A DNA stretch of 64,000 nt from Stercorarius parasiticus. Lineage: Eukaryota > Chordata > Aves > Charadriiformes > Stercorariidae. The translations under genes and the position numbers were made by a program. Below the pieces are notes generated by a model. It searched no databases and was not told where the DNA came from. It saw nothing but the letters and a program-made list of their open reading frames with translations. Every line of letters starts with the position of its first letter. Within the stretch, counting starts at the first letter, position 1. The stretch covers positions 89,076 to 153,075 of the forward strand of contig VWZL01002554.1 in assembly GCA_013396915.1 (NCBI GenBank), in the 5' to 3' direction. Below are positions 33,601-46,206 of this stretch, piece by piece.

Positions 33601-36600
33601 GTAAATAAGGTGGAGGAAGATGGAAGATATTGCACCCTGCAGGCAACTGGGTCAACTTCCCAAGACTCAGTGGCTCCTGACAGCCAGCTCGACCTTGCCT
33701 CAGTGTGTGGGCGGCTGTCAAGTTTCCTCAGTGACGTGAAGGCTGTGACCCCACTTTCTGTGGTTGAATTTGCACAGGAGCCCACAGGTCAGTCAGGGTC
33801 ACATGAACAGTGTGAGAGCTATTACTCTGATGGGATTGAAAAGGAGGCAAAGAAGAAAAAAAGTAACATCAGAAGTGGAACGTGCCCTGAGAAAGCATCT
33901 AGTGGAATCCCTGGAGACCTCTGCAGGCAGGATGTGTGTGGCCCTGCTACTCACCGATCATCCAAATGCGCTTCAGCCAATGCTGCGGCTCAGCAATCCT
34001 ACAAAGCGCCTTCAGTTCTGGAATCCAGAAGGAGCCATGATGGAACCAAGGGGAAAAAAGAGATACTTGAGAATCCAGAAATGCTACCACCAGTCAGGAA
34101 GAAGTCACGCACCTTCTATAGTGCAGGTAGATACCGGGGAACCCACTGGCAGACAGTGACTCTTGTAGTGCCAATGGTGTTGATATTTCCTTCACCATGC
34201 TGAAGGCACAGGATGGAGGTGCTGAACTGCCCTCACTGGTATTGCAATGCATTCTATGCTATTAGATGTGTGAAGACTTCTTCAAATAAAAGTTGCCAAG
34301 TGCCTTATGTTTGAAGCATCACTAGCAATGCTCTTTGCTTTACTGTAGAAGAAGATTTTTATTTATTTTTGTGGTTTACTTAAAAAAAAAAAAACACACA
34401 AAACTTTTATGCTGTTCTTGTATTTCTAAATATAGTAAAAAGTATTCTGTTTTGGTTTTCCCCTGTCCTGTTTCTTTTGGTTTTTTTTGATTTTGTTTTC
34501 TTATCACTCCCCATCTCTCTCTCTTTGAATAATGCATCATTTCTAGAGCAGCTAGAAGAGTTGGAGAAGATGTTCCAGGAAGACCACTACCCCGACAATG
34601 AGAAGAGGAGGGAGATTGCAGCTGTGGTTGGTGTAACGCCACAGCGTATCATGGTAACGCCTGTGTGGTTAACAGTGCTGACAGTGGGTTCTCTGCAGAA
34701 AATTAATGGAGAGGGACTAGGGGAGGGAGGAGGAGCTTGAGTAGGAAGGAAAGAGTAGCTCATGAATAAGGGGATAGAGGCTGCACCTGCCACTGGTGAC
34801 AAGAGATGGAAGAGAGCTCACAGGGGTGGACACTGCACGATCAACTACCTCACCCAAAATGGCAGTGGAGTCTGTGGTTGCGTACTCCATCTCTTCCCAT
34901 TTCCTAAGATGAGGTACACAATGGGTAGGTGAAAGAGGCTAAGGAGATTGCAGTTAATCTCTCTTATCTTGAAGATCATGGGCAACTAAGGAAACTGGTG
35001 TTTGGGGGTATCTTTCTGCTGTTATTCTCCTGTCTGTTTGCAATGAATCTTGCAGATTCTCTGGAAGAAAGGTTTCTGACCTCACCTGGTGATTTGTGGA
35101 GGCAGTCACTGCTGATTTGTTGCCTGTGTCCCCATGCGTAGATGGTTTCCTCTCCGAATGCATCCTTTCTTTCCATTTATCAGGTCTGGTTTCAGAATCG
35201 GAGGGCAAAGTGGCGGAAATCCGAGAAGTTGAGTGTGAAAAGCAACAAAAAACATCCAACATCATCAACGCTGTCAGCCCCCTTTGAGTCAGATGGTTAT
35301 GGGTGAGGAACTTAATCTGTTTTCTCATTTATCCATAATAGATACCTAATAAATTCAGTATATTTCTTTGCTATTTCCCCTTTACGTTTAAGCTATGGAG
35401 AGCTGCCTGTTGAGTTGGACCTCAGTAGCCTGTCGGATTTCTGTCAAATTGTAGTGGATCCTCTTAAAAAGTGCTTTTGATTAACTGGTAGCACAGTTTT
35501 GAAATAAAACTGTTGAAGTTGCTCTGGCTGAGGTCATGTAGAGAGCAAGGGATGAGATAGAAAGGTCTGTGGAATCACCTATTCATTTTTAGTTTCTGTG
35601 AATGCATTGTCCAGGCACTTTGTGTGCAGTTGGGAATTCTTTTGTCCCAGTCCTTCTCCCACCATCGCTTTCCATTTCCATGGATTTTCACTTGGCAATG
35701 GAAATACTGCTTGCTTAAATCAGTGTTACAAAGTCATGGGCTTCTTTGAAGAAATACAAACTAGCAACTTTCATAGATAAGCCGGGGACATATATTGGGG
35801 GGTGGGGGAAGGGAGTTTGTGAGGGGATAGATGGTCTTTCAAGGGGGAGGGAGTGAGTGAAGGAAGAAATTAATCTCCACAGGGAGGTATTTATGGCAAT
35901 CTGGAGTGAGAGTCTTCCTGTGAAGAAAACAGAATGAAAAATTAAGTGAAAGATTGGAGACCACCTTACTGATTTCATTGCACTGTCCCTGCTGCCTGTC
36001 CTTTCCACACTAGTGACCTGGGGCTGCTTCCCCCAATACTGTTGATACCGATCCCTTGCACTGTTTCTCCTTGCACTCATAAGTCATCCAGTGCTTTTCC
36101 TTTCCACTGTTAGTGATCTAGGATTTACCCATTGTAGGATAGTTAGAAAAGTGTATACTTTGTCGTAATGTCTTGTCCTCGGTCCATGCTCATACCTTTT
36201 ATGTACACCTCCAGGACACCTCTTCTGCCCATGCCTCCATTGCCTGACATTTCTCATGACCAGCCTGCCATGCTGGATGTAGACACTACAGCTGGGAACT
36301 ACTCCAGCCTGCTCAGTGGACATCCTGCACCACCTGCCGCCTCCTCAGGTGAGACCCCTATCAGCACAAGTATTTTGCATAGCTGCAGCATTAGCTGGTG
36401 GTGCTGGTAGGTTCCCAAACACTTTGAGGAAGGTCATGTGAGAGCCCTACGCCAGCAGTGCAAAAAGTGACACCAGGTTTAACAGCTCTCTGTTAATCAA
36501 GTATCTACCAGTTAAGTACCAGCACGGTGCTACCTCCGTGCTAACGCTAGAGCCAAGTTTGCAGTCCTTATTCATGCCCTAGCACGAGCCAGCAAGGAAA

Positions 36601-39600
36601 TCTGAATATGACTTCATAAGGATATGTGATTGGGGCATTCTTTCATAATAGCTGTTTGACACTGGTACTGCTTCTCCGGATGAGGATGAAAGTATTATTC
36701 TGGTTATTACACTCTTCATGGCAGGTACGCACATCCCATATTCTGGTTTAGGCTGTAACGTTCTGGCTGCAACCTGTAGTCAAGTGAGCTGTGTGAGGAA
36801 GGTGCATTGTATAAACTGTTGGGTTGTAGAGCCTCCCTCAGGTACTCCCATATCTTTAAATCTCCAAAGGAGGTTCCTTGACTTCTCCAGCCAGTGCAAG
36901 TTTCCATTTTGGGCAAGACCTTGAGGGAGTGAGACTGGTTGAGTTATTAAGCATACAGCTTAATTTATTTGCCATTGCAGTATTGTTGAAAGTCAGTGGG
37001 GTGTGCTGTTTGACCAGTTTTCTACCTGAGCTGCGTTTAGACTTTAAAGATTGATGGCAACCAAAGAGAGAGGATTTGTTCAATTGTGTATTCATGCGTG
37101 GAGTATCAGAGCATTCCCTAGAGTCAAGAATGTTCCCTAAAGCATTTCCTACATATGTTTACGTTTCCAAGTTGGCACAACTTGAAAATGTTTCCAAAGT
37201 GATGAGGACTCCCAAGTAACAGGTGATAGGACAAGAGGAAATGGCCTCAAGTTGCACCAGGGGAGGTTTAGATTGGATATTAGGAAAAAAATTTATACTG
37301 AAAAGGTTATTAAGCATTGGAACAGGCTGCCCAGGGAAGTGGTTGAGGCACCATCCATGGAGGTATTTAAAAGACGGGTAGACGTAGTACTTAGCGATAT
37401 GGTTTAGTGATGTTTTTTGTCAGTATTATGTTGATGGTTGGACTAGATGATCTGAAAGGTCCCTTCCAACCTATTCTATTCTATTCTATTCTATTCTATT
37501 CTATTCTATTCTATTCTGTTCTATTCTATTCTTCACCACTTCCTTAGGGACAGATATCCCAAGCAGTAGGTGTGCTGACTTGTGGTACTGTTCATATTTT
37601 CCTGCTTCCCAGTGTCATTCATTCTTTGAATTTCATGCCATCATTTCTGTCCCCTCATTGTATTCTAAATATGCAGGGTTATCAGTATCAACAGCAGTTC
37701 TGTGCAAGTCATTTTCTAATAATGACTCAAAGACTTTAATGTATTTTTAATAGTGCTGATACCTTAAAAGTATTTTGGCACTGTAGAAAGCGACTATAAG
37801 ATTGTGTCAATAAGCTTAGAATACTAATAAATAGATATGTATGCTAAAAGTATTAATTGAGGTACTTTCTTGATACCGTAATTTAGCACTTCTGTCATTT
37901 AAATTTACCTGTCATAGTCTCAAGGCAAGGACTAATTTAGTCAAGCCTATAAGCTGTTTAACCAATATGACTGTAATTCAGTTAGTTGCAGTTTTTCCGC
38001 TTCTTGCAGCACAGTAAATACGGTCCAAGTGTTTGAATAATTCACCACTTCCCAGAATGATGAAGTTCTGCAGTCTGTTGAGCCTTGTATTTAATTAGAT
38101 AAAGACCAAGATTTTGCAAAATAATTAATTTAAAGGAAACAAACCAAATAGCCTTATATTTCTACACTTGTATTCAGAACTTTCCTAGTTCCTAAAGTAC
38201 ATCTGCAGACATGCTATTTAGTCAAGAGAGACCGTGTCTGTTAGAGATACGAAGTTTCATTCAGGGATGTGATCTTGTCATCTTTCTGTATTGAGCAATT
38301 ACTTTCTGTGGAATCTGCACACTGCGATGCAGTTCTCCATGTGGAAAACACAAGCAATCTTTCTGATAGGAAATAAATGTCCCATCTGAACTTTTTGTAC
38401 AAAGTATAAGGAAGAAAAAGGGCAAGTGAACGGCCCTGAGAGTGGACTGGGTATGTGGGAAAATGAACAATAAATATAGCTGGGTTTTTACTCCTTGAAT
38501 CCTTTGAACTTGCTGCTGACTGCCACCTATTGCATTTACCGTGTATGCATCTAGCTTTTATGAAACACATGCTTCCTTTGCTTGTCTGAAACACCTGTAT
38601 CTTCAGTGTTATAGATGGTGACGATGAGAATGTACTTCATTCTGCTACATCAGTGTGTGGGAACCAGCTTCCCCTTGTTCTCTTTAAATCATGCTGGGCA
38701 AGAAGGAATGAAATCTATTTGTGTCATTGAAAGCTGGTAAATACTTTTCAGATACAGATCTGTTTGGAAAAAAAAGTACCTTTTCTCAATCACTTTTCAG
38801 AAAAGAGGCATGCTGTGCTAATACACACAAACTGTGAGCTTTGGTGATTGCTTTAACCTGGTTTCCTGAGGGAAGGGAGGAATATGGTGTGTGTAATGAG
38901 CCACACACTCACTTTGTTTATGAAACCTACCCTGCCCTCCAAATTTGTTTAATCAAATTTGATGGAAGGTGGACGTCTTAAAAATTACATTCCTACAAAA
39001 AAGGTCATCAATTTACAAGGCAGAAACAATTGCTTAGTAGAAGTGGCCCTTGTGAAAACCGCGCATGACAAGCTTCAGCAAAATAATTTGTGACCTGTGC
39101 GTAGTGGTGCAGTTGCACCCAGAGATTGTGGCCTACTGGAGTGGCTATTCAGGTGCTTTCCTTGGTAGGAGTGTGTTTAACCACTTTCAGCAGGACAAGC
39201 AAATGACTTAAGTGCATGAGAATGGTAGGATCTGTTACGTGACACCTTCGGAGAGTGTTCAGTGCTGCCTTTTCCATTGTTTTTCCTTGCTCTAGCCAGT
39301 AGTTCTGACTGACTCTTGGCTTGTGGGTTCTTTTTTTTTTGTCCCACTGTTTTGTACAGTTCTCCAAACAAGCTGATTGAAAATGCCAGCAAGTTGTATT
39401 TGAGATATATTCTGCCTTGCTGGCAGTTATGGCTTCTGATTTTGATATTAGCCACACTACTTGCTATAAGAGCCTTTTGTGCTTTAAAAATTCAGTCTTG
39501 AGCTTGCTTTGATCTTAGAATTGTTTTTTTTAATACCTTTGCTAGACAGCCTGCTTTAAAATAATGGAGGTTTTTTTTTGACATTTGTAGTTATTTGAAG

Positions 39601-42600
39601 TTTTTCTTGTTTTTCTGAGATTTCTCTACAGATACAGATCTGTGATTCATTGACTTAAAACATTGGCTTAAGTTTTCTTTGGAGTTGACCCTTTAGAAAG
39701 AAAAGTTGCTTTCTATGCCTCTGGTTTGTGGGAGAAGATTTTTCTGACCCACTGGTAGTCTTGCAGGAAATGATTTTGTTTCATGTGGCTGTCTTGCTGA
39801 GGACACATGTCAGGAGCCCAGCCTATACTGGTAGCTCTTGTGCAAATAGCAAGATGATTATTCAGTGTCAGAGATGGGATTGAAATGGAAGTCTTGGGAG
39901 CTGTTGATGAAGTTGGATGTGATCTGTCGAAGAACGGTAAATAAATGACAAGCTCTAATGATTTCACTTATAGGACTGGCTTTTGAACAAATTCTTTTGA
40001 AGCTGACACAGCAAGCAAGAGTCATGCCTTTTAAACAAGTGGTAGGTTTTGGCCTACTGAAAATACAGAAGAAGATCTGACTGACAGACTTCTCAAAGCA
40101 ATGCAGTTAGAGACTGAAGTTGGTTTACTGATTTTCAGTCCATTAAATAAAGAATGCCATTGCTCCTAAGTTTGATTAATATTTTGTTTACTTTCAAGAT
40201 GTCATTTACAAGAGAAATGTGTTTTCTCATAATTTCAAGAAGAGGACGTATCTATGAAAAACTTTGTGATGGCCTTTAAAGTTCCAGTAAATGCTGCAAT
40301 TGCACAGGCATATTTCATTTAAAGAAACTTGATTGGATAGTTTATGATGTAGAGACTTGTAGTAATAGAGCCTTTTGCTGAACTCTTGATTTGATGCTTG
40401 AGAAAGCAGCCCTAGCAAGTAGACCATCTGAGGTTAGACCGATTGCTCAGCCTGTAAACGACATCAGCTGCATTGTGCCCAACACTGGGCTTGTTAAACA
40501 GTTAGAATCATGGTCTATGCCGTCCTAAACAGTCTGCAAGCAGCCGCATAGTTAACTGCATGAATCATTGCAGGCATCTCATGCCAAGGCCTTTTAGAGT
40601 CAACATAATAAGTGCTTGACTAAGAAAGTCGTGTGTAGCTGGTGTCAAGAGGAAGGGCTTTTGTGCACATAGATGTCACTCAGGTAATGAATCTTGTACG
40701 CATGATCTGGTCTTCTGACAACGGTGAAAGCAGCTTCCTAGAACATTTGAAAACCATGTTTCCACAGTTGAAACCATGCCCTACTGTAAGTTCATAGATC
40801 CCTCTCTAGAATAGGCCTCAGTCTCCTTCAAGACTGGTGAAAGATTGAAATCACAGTCATCCCAACAGAAATATACAGATCCATTTTTGTTATTTTAAGA
40901 CTCTGTCCCATTCATTGGAAGCTATTTGCATTAAAGAATAGGTCTCTCAACTCTGTTAGGATGTTGAAGAAGCAGCTACAGTAGGGGGAAGACAGCTGTG
41001 TAGCTGAAGAATTACAATAGCCATTTTTGAGTTAAGACAAGTGTAGCGCCAGGACTGGTTCAGAGATCTGAAGCTGCAAATTATTAAATCATTCTCCAGA
41101 AATTCCCAAGGTTGTCTCATGGACTGAAAAAACAGGAATAGTGGAAGTGATAACAAAAAATCCTAATGTTACATTCCCATGTTTACTGGCAAGCCTTCTG
41201 AGGATATCTCTGTACATCAGTGTCAGGAACAGCAATAGAACTGTAAAATATAAGTATCATCTCAAGCCATCAATCTGAATTCATCATTGGAGAAGATGCT
41301 GGAATCTTCTGTAAATATAGTATCACATTTGCAGATATTACTTCTTTGGGAATTGTTTATTCTTACTGCATTTGTGGCTTTATTCAGAAGATACGAATTC
41401 AGTGGCTTTCTTAGCAAAGACTGAGAGGAAACTTTAGAAAAGGCTGAACCAGCTCTTTGGAGGCAGAGTGTGCTGTCTTCACTGTCTCATTGCCTGAGGA
41501 TCCTATTGCCGTGATCCACAAAGATTATCTGCACTAAGTGTTGCATATATTTCAAAAAACAGAACTTAATTCTTAGTAGGTGGGTTTAGAAGTGATTTCC
41601 TGGACTATGTTGTTAAAATTGCATGTATTCATCCCGAGCAAGACTAAAGACATCTGCAGAATATCTAGTACTACTGTCATTATTGAACTAAAGCTTTATC
41701 AGGGTATAGACTGTTTTTCAGGTAAGTTGTGCTGCCTTATCATAATGTTTGTGTGAACTGCTACATTCTGGGACAGAATGGTTAGGAGAACCAGTCCAAA
41801 TTAAGGTTTTAAAAAATCAGAAGAGATCTTCAGCTTCATTTCTGGCTAAGTCATTTTGACTTGCAATGAAACTAAATGTTGTCTTGACTAGTGCTTTGTT
41901 GTGCGGGACTAGATCTGTGCTGTGTCAAAAAACATGAATGTGACAGATACATCATAGATGCTGCCTGACATGTAGAAGTAGTACGTTCAAACAGAAAAAT
42001 TAAACCACTGAAAATTGCCTGGGCATGTGAATGCTTTAGAGATGCCATCCTAAAAAAGAGAATCTTGTTCTGTTGCACTACGTGCAAGGTTCTTGAATGT
42101 GTATACTTGCTACTCTGGATCACCAGGATACATGATTCTGACCTTTTCATTCCTATATTGTCCTCTTTCCACAGAGGCTGTTCTTTAGGAAACTGTTCCT
42201 CTCTCCTTTTCCAGCAGTGACTGAGGAGACAGGTCACCAAACAAGATTCTAGCAACCAAATGGTGTTGGTTTCCTTTTCCATCTCCCAGCTTCTTTTTCC
42301 CAAGACCCTTCAGCTGACATCTCTACATTTTTTTTTTTTTTTTTTTTTTGGCATGGTTCATCAGAGGCCAAACCAGGAGTGAAAATTTGGTTGAAAAATG
42401 GCCATGACAGCAGATCTCTAAAGGCACATTTTTGTTTCTTTCAAACCACAGTTAAATTTTTCAAAAGGGTAATCTGTGCAGCACACTCTTCCCAGAGGAC
42501 AGTAGAGATGGAAGATGGCTGGGGGATTGTTCCTGGCTTTTTTCCAGGAAGTACTTTACTTCATTTGGCTGCCTTCTTGAGAGCTGAATAAATCCAGTAT

Positions 42601-45600
42601 GCAGAGACTGAAATCATGAAGGTAATTCTATTTAACCAATAAACATCATCCTCTGTTCCAGAGAGCTTGCTACTACTCCCTTTTGCTTCCCAGCAGCAAT
42701 GCAATGCTGGTACTTGTTTACTTTTATTCCCATCAGTTAACCTCCACTCTTTCACTGACATCTTGCTTTTTTGTTCTGCCACTCCCATCATTTCCTCTGC
42801 TTGCTCCTTTTAATTTTCAATACGACAGCATACTGTGACAGTCTCTTCTTTTTATTCACAGTCCCTTCAGCGGCAGGAATGGTGGCCTCTTGTGAAGCTG
42901 TTCAGACAAAGGTGTTACCACAGCTCAACCTTAGTTCCAGCGGAACGGAGTGCTTCCCTACCCTTCCCAGCCCTCCACCCATCCGCAGGGCCAGCCTACC
43001 TCTCAGTCTGTCCTTCAACCCCCAGAATCATATTGTTCCCTTGATGCTGGACTCTCCCAACAGTGAATGCAGCTTGTCCAGCCAAGAAAATGGCTCCAGG
43101 GTGGCCTTCACTTACAGCATCCAGAATCAAGGGTAGGAACAGATGTGATTGTCTTTGAGGGAGATGAAAAATGTGAACCCTAGTAGAAGCCTTGGGAAGT
43201 TGAAGGTGGGACAAGGAAATAGGTGGGAGTTTAATGAGAAGTTAGATGTGGGAGTGAGAATGTCCTTTAAATGGAGTATGAAAAAGGGTGTAATGTGCAT
43301 AGTAGGACAGGGCATCCGCTATCAGAAAAGCGATACATTTAATCAGAGTGCCTTCAGAGTTGCATGCCTGTCATGTGAAAGTGGGGTTCAGAAGCAGAGT
43401 GAAAAGGAATCCTTGAGAGAGGGTGGGGTGCGTTTTGGGGTGTGATTTGGAGAGTGGGAAGAAATGAAGGAAAGGTAATCCCCACTAGTGCGCATTGTTA
43501 AAGAAATCTGCTCTGAAAGCACTTGGCTGAAGTGGTTTCTCTTGGCCTTGTCCTGTGACTGGCATTTGGGAGGAAGGGCTGGAGTCAGATCAGGGTTGGA
43601 GAGGCTGTCAAGGGGAAGATGTAACAGTTGTTTATTGTACAGGTTGCTGTAGCTGTTGACCCTGCTTTAATCTCTGAATTGCTTCTCCTTGCTCTCTGCA
43701 GTTTGAGTTCACCAGTCTCCTGCAATTACCCTGAGCAGCTGGAGTTGTCAGGCAACCTAGAGACCACATACTGTCAGTACAGCAACCAGGGTGGAATTTA
43801 CCAGCTGCCCCAATATCCCCAGCAGCACCAGATCTCCCAGTTCCACCATCTGCCAGGTCACCTGGCCAGCAATGTGCTCTCCAGTGTCAGCCTTGCTCCT
43901 ACAACACCCACCGAGTCCCATACGGCTTTCCTCGCCTTACCTGGTAACAGTGGAGTTACAACCTTTGGGGCAGCAGGAGCCACACAAGGCTACGTACAAA
44001 ACCACATGGGGGGACAGCTCTTGTTACAGCAGCCAAATGGAAACTTGGGTAAATTTCTGAAACCTTTTGGCATCCTGCTTCTCTGGAGTAACTGAACAAT
44101 ACCCTGAAACATTCAGTAAAACTACTGCTCATCCTGATAACTATGACAGAAAGAAGGAATGTGCATATATATGCACAAATATATATATATATGCTGCACA
44201 TCTTTTTTTTTTTTAATTTCTTGTATGCCTTTTTTTAAAAGTTCTGAGTGACCCATTAATTTGAATCAAAAGTTACTACGTAGGCTGTATGTCGGAGAGA
44301 GTGTTACCATGTGATTATGTCAGATAGTGCAATGGTTTTGTCTGTAATGGACAGATAACTTTTCTTTTTGGGGAGTGTACTGTTGTGCAAACTAACACGC
44401 CTTTGGTATATGTGGGTTGGGGGTCAAGGATGCAAAGTGAGAAAGGCACCACTGCAAATGGAATAGTTGGAGACAGCAAGGAAAACAGGCTTCTAACTCA
44501 GCTGGGCTTTTGCAGAAACCACTTTGAAAGAAGTATCTTAGGGTAGTGCAGAAGAATAGAGTCAGAGGCCAACAGAGTATAGATATAGCTTGCTGCTGCG
44601 TCTTCTTCTGACATGAATTTGAAATACCACTTAGATTAAAGCACTTGAGCATAATCTTCTGAAAAGTAACTAGGTAAAAATGGCATTGTTGGTCTCCTTG
44701 TTTTGTGTCAGGGATTTATATTTCAAAGTTGTTCAAGCCCAAGTACAACCTAAATTAAGCTCACAGCCTAAAAAATACATCTCTGCTCTTATCACATAAG
44801 AGAATAGAGTTTTCAGACCACAGATGCTGCTCCTGTTTCTGTGGACCTTGTCAGGGAGAGAAGTCTGATTCACAGGCTGATGGGTGCAAGCTGGCTCATG
44901 TTCATACTGTTCATGGCTAACATTCTCCAGAACAGGCTGGCAGCACCCATGCTATCAGCACACTTGGCGTGGTTCTCCTCTCTGGTTGTAAGGCATAATT
45001 GTTATTTTCTGTGTTTTTTCAATTTGAAGTGCCAGAGGTAACGAGAGGCTGTGTCCCTGCGCACCAAATTAATGTTTTTGTAACGTGATGCCAGAAGTGT
45101 GTGTTGCATGCCTTGGGGCATATAGTGCAAGCATAAAAGGGATGTGTAAGTGTGCAAGCCTTGTTAGGACTAATCAAGTTGGAGGACTGTTAAGAAACAG
45201 AGGCAGAGTTGATGTCTTATTCCACATTTGTGTTCAAGGAAGGGATCCTATGGCTGTTATGCAGTGTGGACAACCAGGGCCTGGGCTTCCAGAAAGTGCA
45301 GTGGGGAGGGAACCAATCTGTCAGTGTAGACACACCCATAATTCTTACTTTAGCATATAAGCAAGTGAGCAGTTTAGTTGAATTACAGATACTAATTAAA
45401 AAACATTCCTGCTTCCTGGATTGCATCCTTTAATAAAGGAAAGTGAAGATTAAGCATCCAGTTTATGCTTTGCGGAGCTAACTTGGGAAATAGGAGTGGA
45501 GTAAAAAACTTGTGAGGTGTGTTATCTTTAATATCGTTACATCCACTCAGCATCTGTGCTGAAGTAGCATCGTGTTTTTTAAGATTATAAGAATGCTATG

Positions 45601-46206
45601 AACTTCTGAAGTTTTTCCTCCTAATAATGATGCTCTGGATTAGTACACTGCAATGTAAGCAACAAAGTTAACCTTCATATGTGTGTGATGTCTGCTCTAT
45701 TGCAGTAACCATTAAGGCATAACTGTAATACTGTATTTGCATTGAGTGTGCTGTCTTAAGCACAACATACACATTTTTACATATATATGGTTTTAATCCT
45801 CCTTTCCTTATTTTCATTATTTTATCTTTTCTTTCTTGCTTTTTCCTCAGCGGGCACCACTGCCTATCAGGCTGTCTCCTGGCATGATTTCTACGTGCAG
45901 GGAGCTCCATTCTCAAATCAGTTGCACTCACGAATGCCATTTTCCAGCACAGCAGGAGGACAGTACTTCACAGAGCAGATTTCCTACACTCAGCCACCTT
46001 GCCTGCCCTCTTCTCCATATTTTCTTCAAGTGCCCAACGGAACAACACTGGGATCCATGCCACATACTGGAAAACAAAAGGGAGGGACACCACCAGACCA
46101 GAGTTCACACCACCACCTCCAAACAGAGCCAGAGTTGGCATCGCTTGCTGAGAGAGAGGAAGTAGAAAGTGGCAGCAAGAAAGGAGAGACTATTGTTGGT
46201 AACTGA
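30614..46206 (+). CDS. NOBOX: NOBOX oogenesis homeobox transcription factor, spliced
   Basis: This is a homeodomain transcription factor which, in mammals, acts in oocyte nuclei to drive folliculogenesis genes. Exons: 30614-30659, 33431-34126, 34547-34653, 35184-35302, 36215-36348, 42862-43132, 43702-44048, 45851-46206. They sum to 2076 nt and 691 aa in a single frame, with GT-AG junctions. The homeodomain spans residues 238-297 (RKKSRTFYS ... [20 protein letters not shown] ... [12 protein letters not shown]), with R5, L16, F20, W48, Q50, N51 and R53 all present. The N-terminal region is low-complexity with a basic KKKK patch; the C-terminal region is Pro/Ser/Gln-rich, with [19 protein letters not shown] matching the mammalian NOBOX C-terminal domain. 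The start codon in the CpG island has a strong context (G at -3 and +4), and its donor phase fits exon 2, but another first exon is possible. A spliced alternative end (697 aa) is described separately. Confidence 0.95.
30660..33430 (+). other. NOBOX intron 1
   Basis: This intron is 2.8 kb and runs from the CpG island into T-rich sequence, with a 20-nt T run at 32467-32485. The acceptor is ttccttgtag. No repeat family or extra exon is supported. Confidence 0.6.
33431..34126 (+). CDS. NOBOX: NOBOX coding exon 2 (N-terminal region and start of homeodomain)
   Basis: It is 696 nt, phase 1 in and out. It encodes a Ser/Glu/Thr-rich region of about 230 aa without a known domain, containing a basic AKKKKSN patch that could be a nuclear localisation signal. 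The end ([13 protein letters not shown]) is the N-terminal arm and helix-1 start of the homeodomain. Only this end resembles mammalian NOBOX. Confidence 0.92.
34127..34546 (+). other. NOBOX intron 2
   Basis: This is a 420-nt intron (gtagat donor, tttctag acceptor) with a poly-A run at 34382-34394. Nothing else was recognised. Confidence 0.65.
34547..34653 (+). CDS. NOBOX: NOBOX coding exon 3 (homeodomain helices 1-2 and start of 3)
   Basis: It is 107 nt and encodes [20 protein letters not shown] then [16 protein letters not shown]. This is almost residue-for-residue mammalian NOBOX ([16 protein letters not shown]). It ends in phase 0 between homeodomain positions 46 and 47. Confidence 0.97.
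34654..35183 (+). other. NOBOX intron 3 (homeodomain position 46/47)
   Basis: This 530-nt intron interrupts the recognition helix at 46/47, the site shared by many paired-class homeobox genes. It has donor gtaacg and acceptor tttatcag. No other feature is seen. Confidence 0.8.
35184..35302 (+). CDS. NOBOX: NOBOX coding exon 4 (recognition helix)
   Basis: It is 119 nt and encodes [20 protein letters not shown] and then [19 protein letters not shown]. Gln at homeodomain position 50 and Asn at 51 predict binding to a TAATT-type core, as known for NOBOX. Confidence 0.97.
35303..36214 (+). other. NOBOX intron 4
   Basis: This is a 912-nt intron (gtgagg donor, acacctccag acceptor). Its middle holds G/A-rich sequence around 35795-35870. 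No repeat family was identified. Confidence 0.65.
36215..36348 (+). CDS. NOBOX: NOBOX coding exon 5
   Basis: It is 134 nt and encodes [20 protein letters not shown] then [19 protein letters not shown]. It is Pro/Ser-rich and fits the linker between homeodomain and C-terminal domain. It is supported by phase and by position rather than strong similarity. Confidence 0.85.
37209..37532 (+). mobile_element. CR1 LINE 3' end with expanded pentanucleotide tail
   Basis: It starts at the block caagtaacaggtgataggac, continues through gcaccaggggaggtttagat, ggaacaggctgcccagggaa and ggttggactagatgatctga, and ends in a tract of CTATT repeats. It is 5'-truncated and in sense orientation within NOBOX intron 5. 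Strong similarity to the 9384-9812 copy suggests the same subfamily. Confidence 0.92.
37471..37532 (+). repeat. (CTATT)n microsatellite
   Basis: There are about 12 units of ctatt with one t>g change (ctgtt at 37516-37520). It arises from the CR1 terminal repeat (normally the 8-mer attctatg), here shortened and expanded as a 5-mer. Confidence 0.9.
42862..43132 (+). CDS. NOBOX: NOBOX coding exon 6
   Basis: It is 271 nt, with acceptor ttattcacag and donor gg|gtagga. It contains [20 protein letters not shown] then [16 protein letters not shown], which lines up with the mammalian NOBOX segment ending PLLMDVAGSDSS. It is the best-conserved part outside the homeodomain. Confidence 0.93.
43133..43701 (+). 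other. NOBOX intron 6
   Basis: This is a 569-nt, G/A-rich intron with donor gtagga and acceptor ctctctgcag. No element was recognised. Confidence 0.65.
43702..44048 (+). CDS. NOBOX: NOBOX coding exon 7
   Basis: It is 347 nt and encodes a Gln/Pro/His-rich activation-like segment ([20 protein letters not shown]), then [20 protein letters not shown] with LQQPNGNLG. The final part aligns with the mammalian GTSQGY ... QILMQPPAGNIG. Confidence 0.93.
44049..45850 (+). other. NOBOX intron 7
   Basis: This is a 1.8-kb intron with a TA-rich patch (about 44163-44192) and a T run after it. It has donor g|gtaaat and acceptor tttttcctcag. No repeat family or extra exon was recognised. Confidence 0.65.
45851..46206 (+). 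CDS. NOBOX: NOBOX coding exon 8 (last exon in the 691-aa reading)
   Basis: It is entered in phase 1 and encodes [20 protein letters not shown] and onward to KKGETIVGN, then TGA at 46204-46206. A donor g|gtaact lies at 46199, eight bases before the end, so this exon may instead splice on to 46781. Confidence 0.88.

Larger units (their letters stand above)
36349..42861 (+). other. NOBOX intron 5 (6.5 kb)
   Basis: This is the largest intron of the gene. It contains one CR1 3' end with a CTATT tract (37209-37532) and a 22-nt T run at 42330-42350. The remainder has no nameable repeat and no exon with paired splice sites and similarity. Confidence 0.7.
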
